A DNA stretch of 64,000 nucleotides from Flavobacteriales bacterium (GTDB lineage Bacteria > Bacteroidota > Bacteroidia > Flavobacteriales_D > Crocinitomicaceae). Of this stretch, positions 8,543 through 17,170 are shown piece by piece (the stretch's first letter is position 1; the number at the start of each line of letters is the position of its first letter). The DNA lies in NCBI GenBank assembly GCA_018883325.1, contig VEQH01000014.1, forward strand, positions 1-64,000, written 5' to 3'. A program made the position numbers and the translations under genes. The notes beneath the pieces are model-generated. The model had not been told where the DNA came from, made no database searches, and saw only the letters and a list, made by a program, of their open reading frames with translations.

Positions 8543-8893
8543 CTACTCTTTCCAGCCGTCGTAACCAGTTTGTAAATCGTAAACTTTTTTAAAACCTGCT
8601 TTTTTTAAATCTTTTGCTGCAGATAAACTTCTGCCACCAGCTGCACAATAAATCAATACAGGTTTGCTTTTGTCGAGCTTTGAAACATTCTCAAGGAATG
8701 TTGGTGAAAAATAATCGATATTTATTGATCCTTCAATTTTTCCTTCAGCAACTTCTTCAGCTGTGCGCACATCCAAAATTTGAGCACCTTTTTCTTTCAT
8801 TAAAGCTTTAAACTCCTCATTAGAGACTCTTTTTTGGGCAAATGCTGTTAGACTTATGAAAAGCAAAACAAATGATAAAGCTAAATTTTTCAT
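8543..8893 (-). CDS. Exported rhodanese-like sulfurtransferase
   Basis: 116 residues: a cleavable signal peptide (residues 1-19, ending in TAFA) and a single rhodanese domain. The active-site loop is YCAAGGRS, with the catalytic cysteine near residue 83, so it is a potentially active single-domain rhodanese rather than a cysteine-less one. The domain core begins with AQILDVRTAEEVAEGKIEG, typical of the family. It is expected in the periplasm, where such proteins handle thiosulfate, sulfane sulfur or oxidised thiols; the substrate is unknown. Monocistronic, with its own terminator. Confidence 0.88.
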   Translation of the reverse strand: MKNLALSFVLLFISLTAFAQKRVSNEEFKALMKEKGAQILDVRTAEEVAEGKIEGSINIDYFSPTFLENVSKLDKSKPVLIYCAAGGRSLSAAKDLKKAGFKKVYDLQTGYDGWKE

Positions 8894-9074
8894 AGATTTT
8901 TTTATTCAAAAGTAAGAATTATAGGCGTTTATTCATATTCTATTTAACATAATATTTAACAAACTGTATTTGTTCTAGAATCGGATTTTCAGTGAATACT
9001 AATCAATAATCACAATCAATTACTAATTTTAACGAGTATTTCTTATGAAAAAGTGAACTTCTAAATGCTATTTT

Positions 9075-9323
9075 ATGAAAACGGAACAATTTAACAAGTT
9101 GAATTTACTTCAGCGAATTAAATTAGTCAAAGAAAAAGCAACGTATATCGGAGCTCGTGAAAATATGAGTCATTTCATCTATTTATTTGCCTTGGATACG
9201 CATTACGTAGAAGTTTTTATACTCAAAAACTTGAATCAAATTCAATGGGTTGAATTACAGCACAATAAGAACATTATTTCCGAATATGTTTCTAAAGTAA
9301 ATATCAAGAGCCTTTTTGAATAA
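9075..9323 (+). CDS. Small hypothetical protein
   Basis: 82-residue cytoplasmic protein without signal or membrane segment. The pattern of an N-terminal helix, then ATYIGARENMSHFIYLFALD and YVEVFILKNLNQIQWVEL, resembles a small protein type I recall as common in Bacteroidota (basic helix followed by a four-stranded sheet with YVEV..). Function is unknown. It stands alone, opposite in direction to its neighbours, with an inverted repeat just downstream. Confidence 0.6.
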   Translation: MKTEQFNKLNLLQRIKLVKEKATYIGARENMSHFIYLFALDTHYVEVFILKNLNQIQWVELQHNKNIISEYVSKVNIKSLFE

Positions 9324-9356
9324 ATTCATTAAATCACTTCATAATCAATTACTTAT

Positions 9357-9434
9357 AATAGTTTCAAACTTCTCCCCTCCTACTCGCTTTGTTGAGGATT
9401 TTGTGGTTGATTTAGCGTGAAATTTGAAACTATT
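9357..9434. repeat. Long inverted repeat, 12-bp perfect arms
   Basis: AATAGTTTCAAA at 9357-9368 is perfectly complementary to TTTGAAACTATT at 9423-9434, enclosing 54 bases that include a pyrimidine-rich stretch (CTTCTCCCCTCC). It lies between two convergent genes, ending just before the stop of the minus-strand gene. It could be a bidirectional terminator, a structured RNA, or a small repeat element; the long loop and missing T run make a simple terminator less likely. Confidence 0.55.
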
Positions 9435-9436
9435 TC

Positions 9437-9814
9437 CTACCAATTGAAAGGTTTTGTACAAGGATCACACTTGAATTTCAATTCTTTTCCGACACATTTT
9501 GCTTTTTTGCCTTTTTTGAAATGTACATAAGCAAGATCCAATTCAATGCGAACTTTCTTCCCATTTTCATCTTTACCTTCAAGAATTACTTGAAAATAAT
9601 GTTGGTAATTCACGAACTCAGCGTACACTTTATTTACGGTTATTTTCTCCTTTTTATCATTGTCGCAGCAAGCACACCAAAGGATTAATTCTTCTTGATT
9701 TTGTAGGAATTTCACTGCTTTGTCGGCTTGTTCTTTTGTGATATAAGCCAATTGATCTGCTTTCGAAAACAAGTAAAAAGCAAAGATGAAAACGAATGTC
9801 AAAAATGATTTCAT
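9437..9814 (-). CDS. Exported hypothetical protein, cysteine-rich
   Basis: 125 residues with a signal peptide (residues 1-20). The mature part has a WCACC cluster near residues 43-47 and a C-terminal CVGKELKFKCDPC segment, six cysteines in all, suggesting disulfides or metal binding in the periplasm. I do not recognise the family. Residues 60-95 read as alternating beta strands. Monocistronic. Confidence 0.6.
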   Translation of the reverse strand: MKSFLTFVFIFAFYLFSKADQLAYITKEQADKAVKFLQNQEELILWCACCDNDKKEKITVNKVYAEFVNYQHYFQVILEGKDENGKKVRIELDLAYVHFKKGKKAKCVGKELKFKCDPCTKPFNW

Positions 9815-9918
9815 AGGTTGATAAAAAAAATTGAAAGTAAAACTTAACTTTTGTTCTTTTCAAAATTAGAATAAGTTTCAATTGAAATTTAAAATTTGTC
9901 AATGAAATCAACCTGCAA

Positions 9919-9990
9919 CTGCCACTTTTACATTGAATTTATCAATTTTATGACAGCTTGTCAATTTTTCAAGTGTGGCAGTATCTTTGA
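9919..9990 (+). promoter_or_regulatory. grpE-dnaJ promoter region with nested palindromes
   Basis: TTG at 9958-9960 and TATCTTTG at 9982-9989, 21 bases apart, fit the Bacteroidota -33/-7 promoter. The same stretch contains the palindrome TGACAGCTTGTCA (9951-9963), the distant inverted pair CTGCCAC (9919-9925) and GTGGCAG (9975-9981), and TGGCAGTATCTTTGA (9976-9990), which also resembles a sigma-54 -24/-12 element with GA in place of GC. It lies 25 bases before grpE, so it probably carries heat-shock control. No CIRCE element was seen. Confidence 0.6.
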
Positions 9991-10014
9991 CAAGCAAAAA
10001 ACAAATTTGAAATT

Positions 10015-10560
10015 ATGTCAGAAGAGAAAGATATTCAAAACGAAGAGAACGTGAATGAAACGCCAGAAACACAAGAGGAATCAACTGTTGAAAATCCTGC
10101 TGTTGAGGAGCAAAAAGAAGTAACAATCGAAGATAAATACAATGAATTAAATGACCGTTTTCTAAGATTGTATGCTGAATTTGAAAATTTCAGAAGAAGA
10201 TCGAATAAGGAACGTTTGGATTTAATCGCTACTGCAAATGCAGGTTTATTAAAAGATTTGTTGCCAATTATGGACGATTTTGAACGTGCGATTGCAAACA
10301 ATATTTCTGCAACTGAGATTGATGGTGTAAAAGAAGGATTTAACTTGATTTTCAATAAATTCAAAAGTACAATTGAAAGTAAAGGATTGAAACAAATGGA
10401 AGCTAAAGGTCAACCGTTTGATAGTGAATTACATGAAGCAATTGCAAATGTTCCAGTTACCGATGAAGACCAAAAAGGTAAAGTAATCGATGACGTAGAG
10501 AAAGGTTATATTTTAGGAGAAAAAGTGATTCGTTACGCTAAAGTTGTAGTGGGTCAATAA
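10015..10560 (+). CDS. grpE: GrpE nucleotide-exchange factor
   Basis: 181-residue cochaperone that releases ADP from DnaK. An acidic N-terminal tail (residues 1-35, many Glu) is followed by the long dimerisation helix with the conserved YAEFENFRRRSNKE segment near residues 54-67, then the C-terminal beta domain ending in ILGEKVIRYAKVVV. Full length for the family. Twelve bases separate it from dnaJ, and a palindrome-rich promoter lies upstream. dnaK is not in the window, so the chaperone genes are split in this genome. Confidence 0.96.
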   Translation: MSEEKDIQNEENVNETPETQEESTVENPAVEEQKEVTIEDKYNELNDRFLRLYAEFENFRRRSNKERLDLIATANAGLLKDLLPIMDDFERAIANNISATEIDGVKEGFNLIFNKFKSTIESKGLKQMEAKGQPFDSELHEAIANVPVTDEDQKGKVIDDVEKGYILGEKVIRYAKVVVGQ

Positions 10561-10572
10561 ATAAAGCACTTT

Positions 10573-11691
10573 ATGAGTCAAAAAAGAGATTATTACGAAG
10601 TACTAGGTGTAGCTAAAAATGCGGATGAAGCAGAAATCAAAAAAGCTTACCGAAAAATGGCTATTAAGTATCACCCTGACAAAAATCCTGGTGATTCAGA
10701 AGCTGAAGAAAAATTCAAGGAAGCCGCAGAAGCTTATGAAGTACTAAGTAATGCTGATAAAAGAGCACAATACGATCGTTTTGGACACGCTGGAATGGGC
10801 GGTGCAGGTGGATTTGGTGGCGGTGGAATGAACATGGATGACATTTTCTCCCAATTCGGCGACGTTTTCGGAAGTGCATTTGGTGGTGGCGGAAGCTTTG
10901 GTGGAAGTCGCGGTGGTTCAAGAATGGTTCGTGGTACCAATCTACGTGTTAAAATGAAACTTACACTTGAGGAAATAGCAACAGGTGTAAAGAAAAAAAT
11001 AAAAGTTAACAAGCTTGTAAATGCTGATGGCGTAACTTTCAAAACATGTTCAACTTGTAATGGTTCTGGACGTTTGACACGTGTTGCGCAAACATTCCTT
11101 GGTGCGATGCAAACTCAAACAACTTGTCACGTTTGTCAAGGTGCTGGAAAAATGATCGACAAAAAACCAGCTGATGCAGATGCACAAGGTTTAAAAAGAA
11201 AAGAAGAAGTTATCGAGATTGACATTCCAGCTGGTGTTGAAGAAGGAATGCAATTAAGCGTACAAGGACGCGGAAACGCAGGTCCATTCAATGGTGTAGC
11301 TGGTGATTTAATCGTTGTGATTGAAGAAACAGAACATCCAGATTTACGACGCGAAGGAGAGAATTTACACTTTGACGCAGTTGTTAATTTCGCAGATGTT
11401 GTGCTTGGAGAAAGCATCGAAGTTCCAACAATCAGTGGAAAAGTGAAAATCAAAATTGAACCGGGAACTCAAAGTGGTAAAGTTTTACGTTTGAAAGGTA
11501 AAGGCTTACCAAGTGTTCAAGGTTATGGAACAGGAGATTTATTTGTTCACATCAACGTTTTCACACCTTCAAATATTTCGAAAGAAGAACGCGAGTTGTT
11601 TGAAAAATTAAAAGCAAGCGAGAATTTTAGTCCAAGTGCAGAGGAAAGAGGAAAAGGATTTTTCAAACGCATGAGAGATATGTTTTCCTAG
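10573..11691 (+). CDS. dnaJ: DnaJ with a reduced zinc-binding domain
   Basis: Hsp40 cochaperone (372 aa). The J domain is intact (residues 1-70, with HPD in YHPDKNPG near residue 34), followed by a Gly/Phe-rich region (about 72-115) and the two C-terminal substrate domains ending near residue 350. The zinc domain is odd. Bacterial DnaJ normally has four CxxCxGxG motifs, but only two are present: C159-C162 (CSTCNGSG) and C185-C188 (CHVCQGAG). The first is replaced by a short NADGVTF stretch, and the fourth by KPADADAQG at the same length. So site II cysteines remain and site I is lost. It is followed without a gap by the CPBP protease gene. Confidence 0.95.
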   Translation: MSQKRDYYEVLGVAKNADEAEIKKAYRKMAIKYHPDKNPGDSEAEEKFKEAAEAYEVLSNADKRAQYDRFGHAGMGGAGGFGGGGMNMDDIFSQFGDVFGSAFGGGGSFGGSRGGSRMVRGTNLRVKMKLTLEEIATGVKKKIKVNKLVNADGVTFKTCSTCNGSGRLTRVAQTFLGAMQTQTTCHVCQGAGKMIDKKPADADAQGLKRKEEVIEIDIPAGVEEGMQLSVQGRGNAGPFNGVAGDLIVVIEETEHPDLRREGENLHFDAVVNFADVVLGESIEVPTISGKVKIKIEPGTQSGKVLRLKGKGLPSVQGYGTGDLFVHINVFTPSNISKEERELFEKLKASENFSPSAEERGKGFFKRMRDMFS

Positions 11692-12606
11692 ATGAAATTC
11701 ATTGATGGAGCAATAGTAGGAAAAAACGACGCTGTTCGTTACTCATTTGGTGTTACCTTAATAGTGTTTGCTTACATTATTGGTAGCACCTTTTTGTTTA
11801 TTGACATTGGGTTAAATTTCCCTACCCAAACGATGCCTGAAACAGAAGGCGAAATTATTCAGTTGCTAGGCAAAAATCGTTTTCTGGCGCTTGTCATGAT
11901 TCCTTTCGTGCTGGTTTTCATTGCTTTAATTTTTATTACGACAAAAATCCACAAACGAAAATTTTTAAAACTGATTACGGGGCGAAAAAAAATTGATTTC
12001 AAAAGAATTGTGTTTAGCTTTGGGATAATTGTGCTTTTACAGTCTTTGCTTTTAGGAATTCAAGTTTATTTCAATCCCAATATCGAGTGGCAATTTGACT
12101 TCCAGAAATTTCTTCCTTTGGCGATTATTGCAACTTTGTTGATACCGATTCAAACAACCTGCGAAGAATTACTTTTCAGAGGTTATATCATGCAAGGACT
12201 TAAAATGCGGACAAAAAATAATTTACTTGCAATTTTGGTTTCAGGTTTTATGTTTGGAATGGTTCACATTGGAAATCCAGAAATCGAAGTAATTGGTTAT
12301 CATATCATTGTTTATTACATCGCCGTTGGTATTTTTCTTGGACTTATTACCTTTTTCGACAACGGAATGGAGCTTTCAATCGGCTATCACGCTGCGAATA
12401 ATTTATTTGCGGCATTAATGATAACTACAAATTGGCAAGTTTTCCAAACGGATGCATTGTTTATTGACAATACGCCACCGCAAGTTGGTTGGGACACGAT
12501 TGTTGGTATTTTGGTTATTCTTCCATTGTTATTTATCTTATTTAAACGCAAATACAAATGGGGAATTTTGAGTTTCAAAAACGATAAGAAACATCCTAAT
12601 TCATAA
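11692..12606 (+). CDS. CPBP family intramembrane metalloprotease
   Basis: 304-residue polytopic membrane protein of the CPBP (Abi, CAAX protease and bacteriocin-processing) family. The glutamate motif EELLFRGY is near residues 156-163, with the later conserved segments FGMVHIGNP and GYHAANN supplying histidines and Asn. Eight or so hydrophobic segments are visible. Its ATG follows the dnaJ stop codon directly with no intervening base, so it is probably cotranscribed with grpE-dnaJ. Substrate unknown; a role in envelope stress is plausible from context only. Confidence 0.88.
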   Translation: MKFIDGAIVGKNDAVRYSFGVTLIVFAYIIGSTFLFIDIGLNFPTQTMPETEGEIIQLLGKNRFLALVMIPFVLVFIALIFITTKIHKRKFLKLITGRKKIDFKRIVFSFGIIVLLQSLLLGIQVYFNPNIEWQFDFQKFLPLAIIATLLIPIQTTCEELLFRGYIMQGLKMRTKNNLLAILVSGFMFGMVHIGNPEIEVIGYHIIVYYIAVGIFLGLITFFDNGMELSIGYHAANNLFAALMITTNWQVFQTDALFIDNTPPQVGWDTIVGILVILPLLFILFKRKYKWGILSFKNDKKHPNS

Positions 12607-12726
12607 CTTTTTAAGCTGAATTTATCTCAATTGGTAAGAATTCTTTTCAATCTTAAAAAACGAATTACTTCTTGTAGCAATTCAAAAAACGCCAACTGAA
12701 ACAATAATTCTGCTTAAATTTAAGCC

Positions 12727-13179
12727 ATGAATTTTGAAATTAAAGCTTTTGATTCCCTTTCGCTGCTGGAATTCCACGATTTAGTTGCGTTGCGAATCCA
12801 AGTTTTTGTGATAGAACAGAATTGTCCGTACCAAGATTTAGATGGAAAAGACAAGAAATCCTTTCACGTTATTGGACGAGATAAAAATGACGAAATCAAA
12901 GCAACAGCTCGAATTTTACCTGCTGGAATATCATATCCCGAAGTTGCAATTGGTCGTGTAGTTGTAGATCCTAGTGAACGTGGAACTGGAGTAGGTCATT
13001 CGTTAATGAATACTTGTATGGAATTTATTAAAAACCAATTTGGTGCTGTTGCAGTTAGAATTTCAGCTCAAAAACACCTCGAAAAATTTTATAACCAACA
13101 TCAATTTATTTCAACAGGAAAAGAATACCTCGAAGATGGAATACCACACGTTGAAATGCTTTATTTACCCAAAAATTAA
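12727..13179 (+). CDS. ElaA-like GNAT N-acetyltransferase
   Basis: 150-residue single-domain GNAT. The N-terminal DLVALRIQVFVIEQNCPYQD segment (positions 18-37) is typical of the ElaA subgroup. The acetyl-CoA-binding loop is VVDPSERGTGVGHSLM near residues 79-94. The acceptor is unknown. It is separated by only 3 bases from the downstream M13 peptidase gene, so the two are probably cotranscribed. No membrane or signal segment. Confidence 0.88.
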   Translation: MNFEIKAFDSLSLLEFHDLVALRIQVFVIEQNCPYQDLDGKDKKSFHVIGRDKNDEIKATARILPAGISYPEVAIGRVVVDPSERGTGVGHSLMNTCMEFIKNQFGAVAVRISAQKHLEKFYNQHQFISTGKEYLEDGIPHVEMLYLPKN

Positions 13180-13182
13180 ATT

Positions 13183-15204
13183 ATGAAAAAAGTAATTTTC
13201 GCTTCTACAGTTGCTTTAATTCTTGCTGCTTGCGGAACAAAAAAAACGAATGAATTTACAACTATCAACGTTGAATACCTCGACAAATCAGTTAAACCAC
13301 AAGAAGATTTTTTCCAATTTGCAAATGGAACGTGGATAAAAAACAATGAAATTCCTGCCTCTGAATCGCGTTGGGGAAGCTTCAATGAATTGGAACAAAA
13401 CAATAAAGCGAAACTGACAACCATTTTGGAAGAAGCTATGAAAAACCCAAGAACAAAAGGTTCTCAAAATCAGATTTTAGGTGATTACTACGCTGCTTAC
13501 ATGAACATGGATTTGCGTAATTCACAAGGAATGCGCGGCTTGGAAACTGAGTTTAATCGCGTTAACACAATGAAAAGCAAAGATCAATTGGTTGAAATTA
13601 TTGCCGAACAACATAAAGATGGTATTGGCACACTTTTCAATTTTGGTGTTGGTCAAGATTTAAAAAATGTAGATAAAAACATTTTATACCTCGGACAAGG
13701 TGGAATTGGTTTACCAAACAAAGAATATTACACAAGCGAAAACAAAAAAGAATTGTTAGCAGCCTACAAAAAACACGTTGCTACTGCGCTTCAATTAGCT
13801 GGAAAAGAAACAACACAAGCAGAAAAAGCCGCAGAGAACGTCTTGAAAATTGAAACGATGCTTGCCGAAAAAATGATGAGTCCAGCGGAAATGCGCATTC
13901 CTGAAAAAACGTACAATAAAATGTCAACAAAAGAAGCTACAGCACTTTTTGGGAATTTTGACTTTCGTTTTTACATGACAAAAGTTGGATGTCAAGCTCC
14001 TGATTCAATGGTTGTTGGAAATATTCCTTTCGTGAAAAATGTGGCTTCAATGATAGAAAATTTAAGTCTTGAAGAATGGAAAGATTATATTACTTGGAAC
14101 TTGGTGAACCACTATGCAGGACATTTGAACGAATCATTTGTGAATTTGAATTTTGATTTTTATGGCAAAACATTAAGCGGTAAAAAACAACGCAAACCAA
14201 TGAATGAAAGCGCTATCGATGAAATTACACGAATGGAATTTTCAGAATTACTAGGTAAAGCTTTCGTTGAAAAACATTTCTCCAAAGAAGCACGTGACCG
14301 TGTTAACACAATGGTTGACAATTTATTAGCAGTTTTCAAAGAGCGCATTCAAAACTTGGATTGGATGTCAGCTGAAACGAAAAAAGAAGCAATGAATAAA
14401 TTAACTTCAATCGGAAGAAAATTAGGTTACCCGGAGCAATGGGAAGATTTTTCTATGTTGAACTTTTCAGCAACGAACTACTTAGAAAACATCAAAGAAA
14501 TAAATCGTTATTCAGTAAAAAAGAATTTTAGTGAATTATCAAAACCTGTTGACAAAAAGAAATGGGGAATGCCTGCACACATGGTTAATGCTTATTATCA
14601 TCCATTATTGAATGAAATTGCTTTCCCTGCTGGAATTATGCAGCCTCCTTTCTTCGACGAAAAAGCGGAAGATGCTGTAAATTATGGTAGAATCGGAATG
14701 GTGATTGGTCATGAATTCACGCATGGTTTTGATGATATGGGTTCTAAATTTGCTGCTGACGGTTCATTTAAAAACTGGTGGACAGAGGAAGACCGCAAAT
14801 TATTTGAAGAAAAAACAAAAATCTTAGGTGAAACTTTTTCTGCTTATTGCCCAATTGAAGGTCATTGTGTGAATCCTGACTTGACAATGGGAGAAAACAT
14901 TGCTGACTTAGGAGGTTTGACAATGGCATACTATGCTTACACATTGACTGATGAATTTAAGAAAAATGAAATGCGTGAAGGATTTACACCGAGTCAACGT
15001 TTCTTTATTGCCTATGCTCAACTTTGGAAAATAAAATATACAGATGAAGAAATGAAAAATCGCATCGCAAATGACCCACATTCACCTGGAATGTATCGTG
15101 TAAACGGTCCGCTTCAAAATTGCGATGAGTTCTTCAAAAGTTTCGATGTGAAGGAAGGCTCAAAAATGCGAAATAGCACGAAAAAAGTAGCTAGAATCTG
15201 GTAA
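13183..15204 (+). CDS. M13 family zinc endopeptidase, lipoprotein
   Basis: 673-residue neprilysin/PepO-type metallopeptidase. A lipoprotein signal (LILAAC, residues 15-20) places it on the outer face of a membrane. The N-terminal M13 domain begins at residue 34 (KPQEDFFQFANGTW). The catalytic motif VIGHEFTHGFDD has its first zinc histidine near residue 510; the third ligand motif is ENIADLGGL near residue 570. A C-terminal NDPHSPGMYRVNGPLQN segment completes the family set. Expected to cut small peptides in the periplasm or at the surface. Full length. Confidence 0.94.
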   Translation: MKKVIFASTVALILAACGTKKTNEFTTINVEYLDKSVKPQEDFFQFANGTWIKNNEIPASESRWGSFNELEQNNKAKLTTILEEAMKNPRTKGSQNQILGDYYAAYMNMDLRNSQGMRGLETEFNRVNTMKSKDQLVEIIAEQHKDGIGTLFNFGVGQDLKNVDKNILYLGQGGIGLPNKEYYTSENKKELLAAYKKHVATALQLAGKETTQAEKAAENVLKIETMLAEKMMSPAEMRIPEKTYNKMSTKEATALFGNFDFRFYMTKVGCQAPDSMVVGNIPFVKNVASMIENLSLEEWKDYITWNLVNHYAGHLNESFVNLNFDFYGKTLSGKKQRKPMNESAIDEITRMEFSELLGKAFVEKHFSKEARDRVNTMVDNLLAVFKERIQNLDWMSAETKKEAMNKLTSIGRKLGYPEQWEDFSMLNFSATNYLENIKEINRYSVKKNFSELSKPVDKKKWGMPAHMVNAYYHPLLNEIAFPAGIMQPPFFDEKAEDAVNYGRIGMVIGHEFTHGFDDMGSKFAADGSFKNWWTEEDRKLFEEKTKILGETFSAYCPIEGHCVNPDLTMGENIADLGGLTMAYYAYTLTDEFKKNEMREGFTPSQRFFIAYAQLWKIKYTDEEMKNRIANDPHSPGMYRVNGPLQNCDEFFKSFDVKEGSKMRNSTKKVARIW

Positions 15205-15213
15205 TGGAAAATG

Positions 15214-15299
15214 GATTGCAGATTGATTGTAGATTGCAGATTGAAAAATAATTTGCAATCTGCATCAATCCGAAATCCGCAATCTGAAATCCGTAATCT
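15214..15299. repeat. Intergenic short repeats and hairpin
   Basis: GATTGCAGATTG occurs at 15214-15225 and 15232-15243. TGCAGATTG pairs with CAATCTGCA (15256-15264) as a hairpin. Then GAAATCCGCAATCT (15272-15285) and GAAATCCGTAATCT (15286-15299) form a tandem repeat with one mismatch. The cluster lies between convergent genes and probably acts as, or arose around, a terminator region. Confidence 0.6.
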
Positions 15300-15308
15300 A
15301 TAATAACA

Positions 15309-15812
15309 CTACTCCCACCCTCTCAATTCAATACAAGCGCGGATAAATTTTAGATTTAAGTCTATTTGTGATTCGTTAATACTTACGTTAATTGCACTTT
15401 TGTAGCTTGAAATCGCATTTTCTAATTGTCCTTTGTGTTGGTAAAGCATTCCGTAATAGAAATAAATATCGGAATCTTCCCTATTGATTAGCTTTTTTGA
15501 TTGTTCTAATAAATTTTCTGCTTCATCAAAACGTTGTGCTTTAATCAAAATAAGTGCATATTGTGTGTAAGTTGGAAAATACTCAGGATCCGCTTTTAAA
15601 GCCTTGATGTAAAAATCCTCTGCCTCGTCGTTTCTCCAAAAGTTATAGGCCATTTTCCCTAATTCATAAAAAGGTTCCGCCTGATTTGGATGAAGAATTA
15701 CCAACTCATTAAGTCTTGCGATTGCGCGTTCGTAGTACGCACTTTTTATGTCATTTTGAACTAGGAAAATTTCTTCCTTGAACTTGGCTAATTCTACAGA
15801 AAATGGATTCAT
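15309..15812 (-). CDS. Tetratricopeptide repeat protein
   Basis: 167 residues carrying at least three TPR units, roughly residues 22-55, 56-89 and 90-125, each with the W/L..G/Y...A pattern (for example NQAEPFYELGKMAYNFWRND and YFPTYTQYALILIKAQRFDE), followed by a partial fourth. No signal peptide, so probably a cytoplasmic scaffold. Partner unknown. Monocistronic, convergent with the M13 peptidase. Confidence 0.82.
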   Translation of the reverse strand: MNPFSVELAKFKEEIFLVQNDIKSAYYERAIARLNELVILHPNQAEPFYELGKMAYNFWRNDEAEDFYIKALKADPEYFPTYTQYALILIKAQRFDEAENLLEQSKKLINREDSDIYFYYGMLYQHKGQLENAISSYKSAINVSINESQIDLNLKFIRACIELRGWE

Positions 15813-15946
15813 AACTTTTTTTTGCCGAAAATAAGGAAAAATTTTTCTTCATTGATTTGTATGAAACTGCAATTAATCTTTATTAAGGCTAAAGTTATCT
15901 AAAATGGCAGTATTTTTGTTAAAAATCAAACTATACTTTTTTCTAC

Positions 15947-15954
15947 TACTTTTG
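15947..15954 (+). promoter_or_regulatory. Probable -7 element
   Basis: TACTTTTG, a TAnnTTTG match, 21 bases before the ATG at 15976. A second similar element, TGGCAGTATTTTTG (15905-15918), lies upstream and shares TGGCAGTAT-TTTG with the grpE promoter. Confidence 0.45.
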
Positions 15955-15975
15955 TAAAATCAAAAATCAACTCAA

Positions 15976-17086
15976 ATGAAAAAAATAGCCGCACTATTAA
16001 TTTTATTCCTTGGAATTACTGCAATTCAATCAACGAATGCTCAAGTAACGCCTTCAACAGAAATAGATACAAATATTTACGTTGTCATTCGCAATAACGG
16101 AAACGAATTGATTGGTAAAATCTTAAGTGATGACGGTCGCGAAGTTCTAATTCTTACCGAAGCTTTAGGTAAGATTTTCGTTCCAAAATCAGATATTAAG
16201 ATCAATTAAAAAAATTGACGCATCAAAAGATATAATAAATGGTGAATATCGAGCAAGAGGTCCTTTTACAACGCGTTATCAATTTACAACAAATTCATTT
16301 CCAATTGAAAAAGGTGAAAATTACGCTGTTATAAATTTATACGGGCCAGAGGTTCAATTCTCCATAACGAACCGTTTTTCGATTGGTGTTTTATCAACTT
16401 GGATTGCAAGCCCAATTGCTGTGGCTTTAAAATATACTTTCCCAACAACAAATGAAAAATTAAACTTTGGAGTTGGAACAATATTAGGTTCATCAGGGTA
16501 TTTTAACCAAGGTAGAGGCTTTGGCGGTTTACATTGGGGAATGGTAACTTATGGCGACCGAATGAACAATGTGACTTTATCTGTTGGATATTCTTACTTA
16601 CGTTCTGGAATCAATACGGGACCAACGCTTTATAAACCCGGAACTTACGCTGCTGTTGAAGATCAATACAATCCTGGATATTACAATTTTGCTTCGCTTC
16701 CAGTTTTAAATACCGGTAAATATTCTCCAAGGGCGAGTGCTCCTATAATTGGAATTGGCGGAATTGCTGCCGTTGGAACAAAAGCTAGTTTTATTTTCGA
16801 TGCTATGTTGATTTTCGGTTCAAATAAAACGAACAATCCAACTCAAAGTGTCATTAACAATTATGATATGGTTACTGGCGCTCCTTCCAATACAGTTGTT
16901 GGTGAAGTTCAAACGGGAACTTTGGAAACAATTAAGTCAACGAATTTAATTTTAATGCCAGGAATGCGTTTTCAGAAAAAACCAAATGAAGCTTTTCAGG
17001 TTTCACTTGCGGGAATCATCGGAAAGTCTGACGGAGAGCGTTACTCCTTCCCTATTCCAATGTGTTCTTGGTTTTATAAGTTTTAA
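15976..17086 (+). pseudogene. Outer-membrane/surface protein gene split by a one-base frameshift
   Basis: The first segment (15976-16209) encodes a signal peptide (ending near NAQ, residue 23) and a domain of the form IYVVIRNNGNELIGKILSDD, ending prematurely. The frame containing 16202-17086 continues at once: removing the A at 16201 converts DIKIN-stop into DIKSIKKIDASKDIINGEYR and gives one open frame to the TAA at 17084-17086 (about 369 aa). The second part is Gly/aromatic-rich with beta-strand pattern (for example KLNFGVGTILGSSGYFN), suggesting a barrel or surface protein. It is a real frameshift, a phase-variable site or a sequence error; the context AAGATCAATTAAAAAAA is not a long homopolymer at the shift. 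I do not recognise the family. Confidence 0.7.
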
Positions 17087-17170
17087 AAATTGACTTTTCT
17101 TAGAAGCTGAAATGTTACTTCAAGCTTGGATTTAAGATTTAATTCTTGATAAAGTTTCTAGTAATTAATC

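Noticed and set aside
10734-11453. Minus-strand open frames across dnaJ
   Set aside because: Proline/serine-rich mirror of the glycine-rich J-protein coding; no promoter or family signature.
15214-15299. Possible CRISPR array
   Set aside because: Repeats are too short, unequal and tandem without unique spacers; no cas genes.
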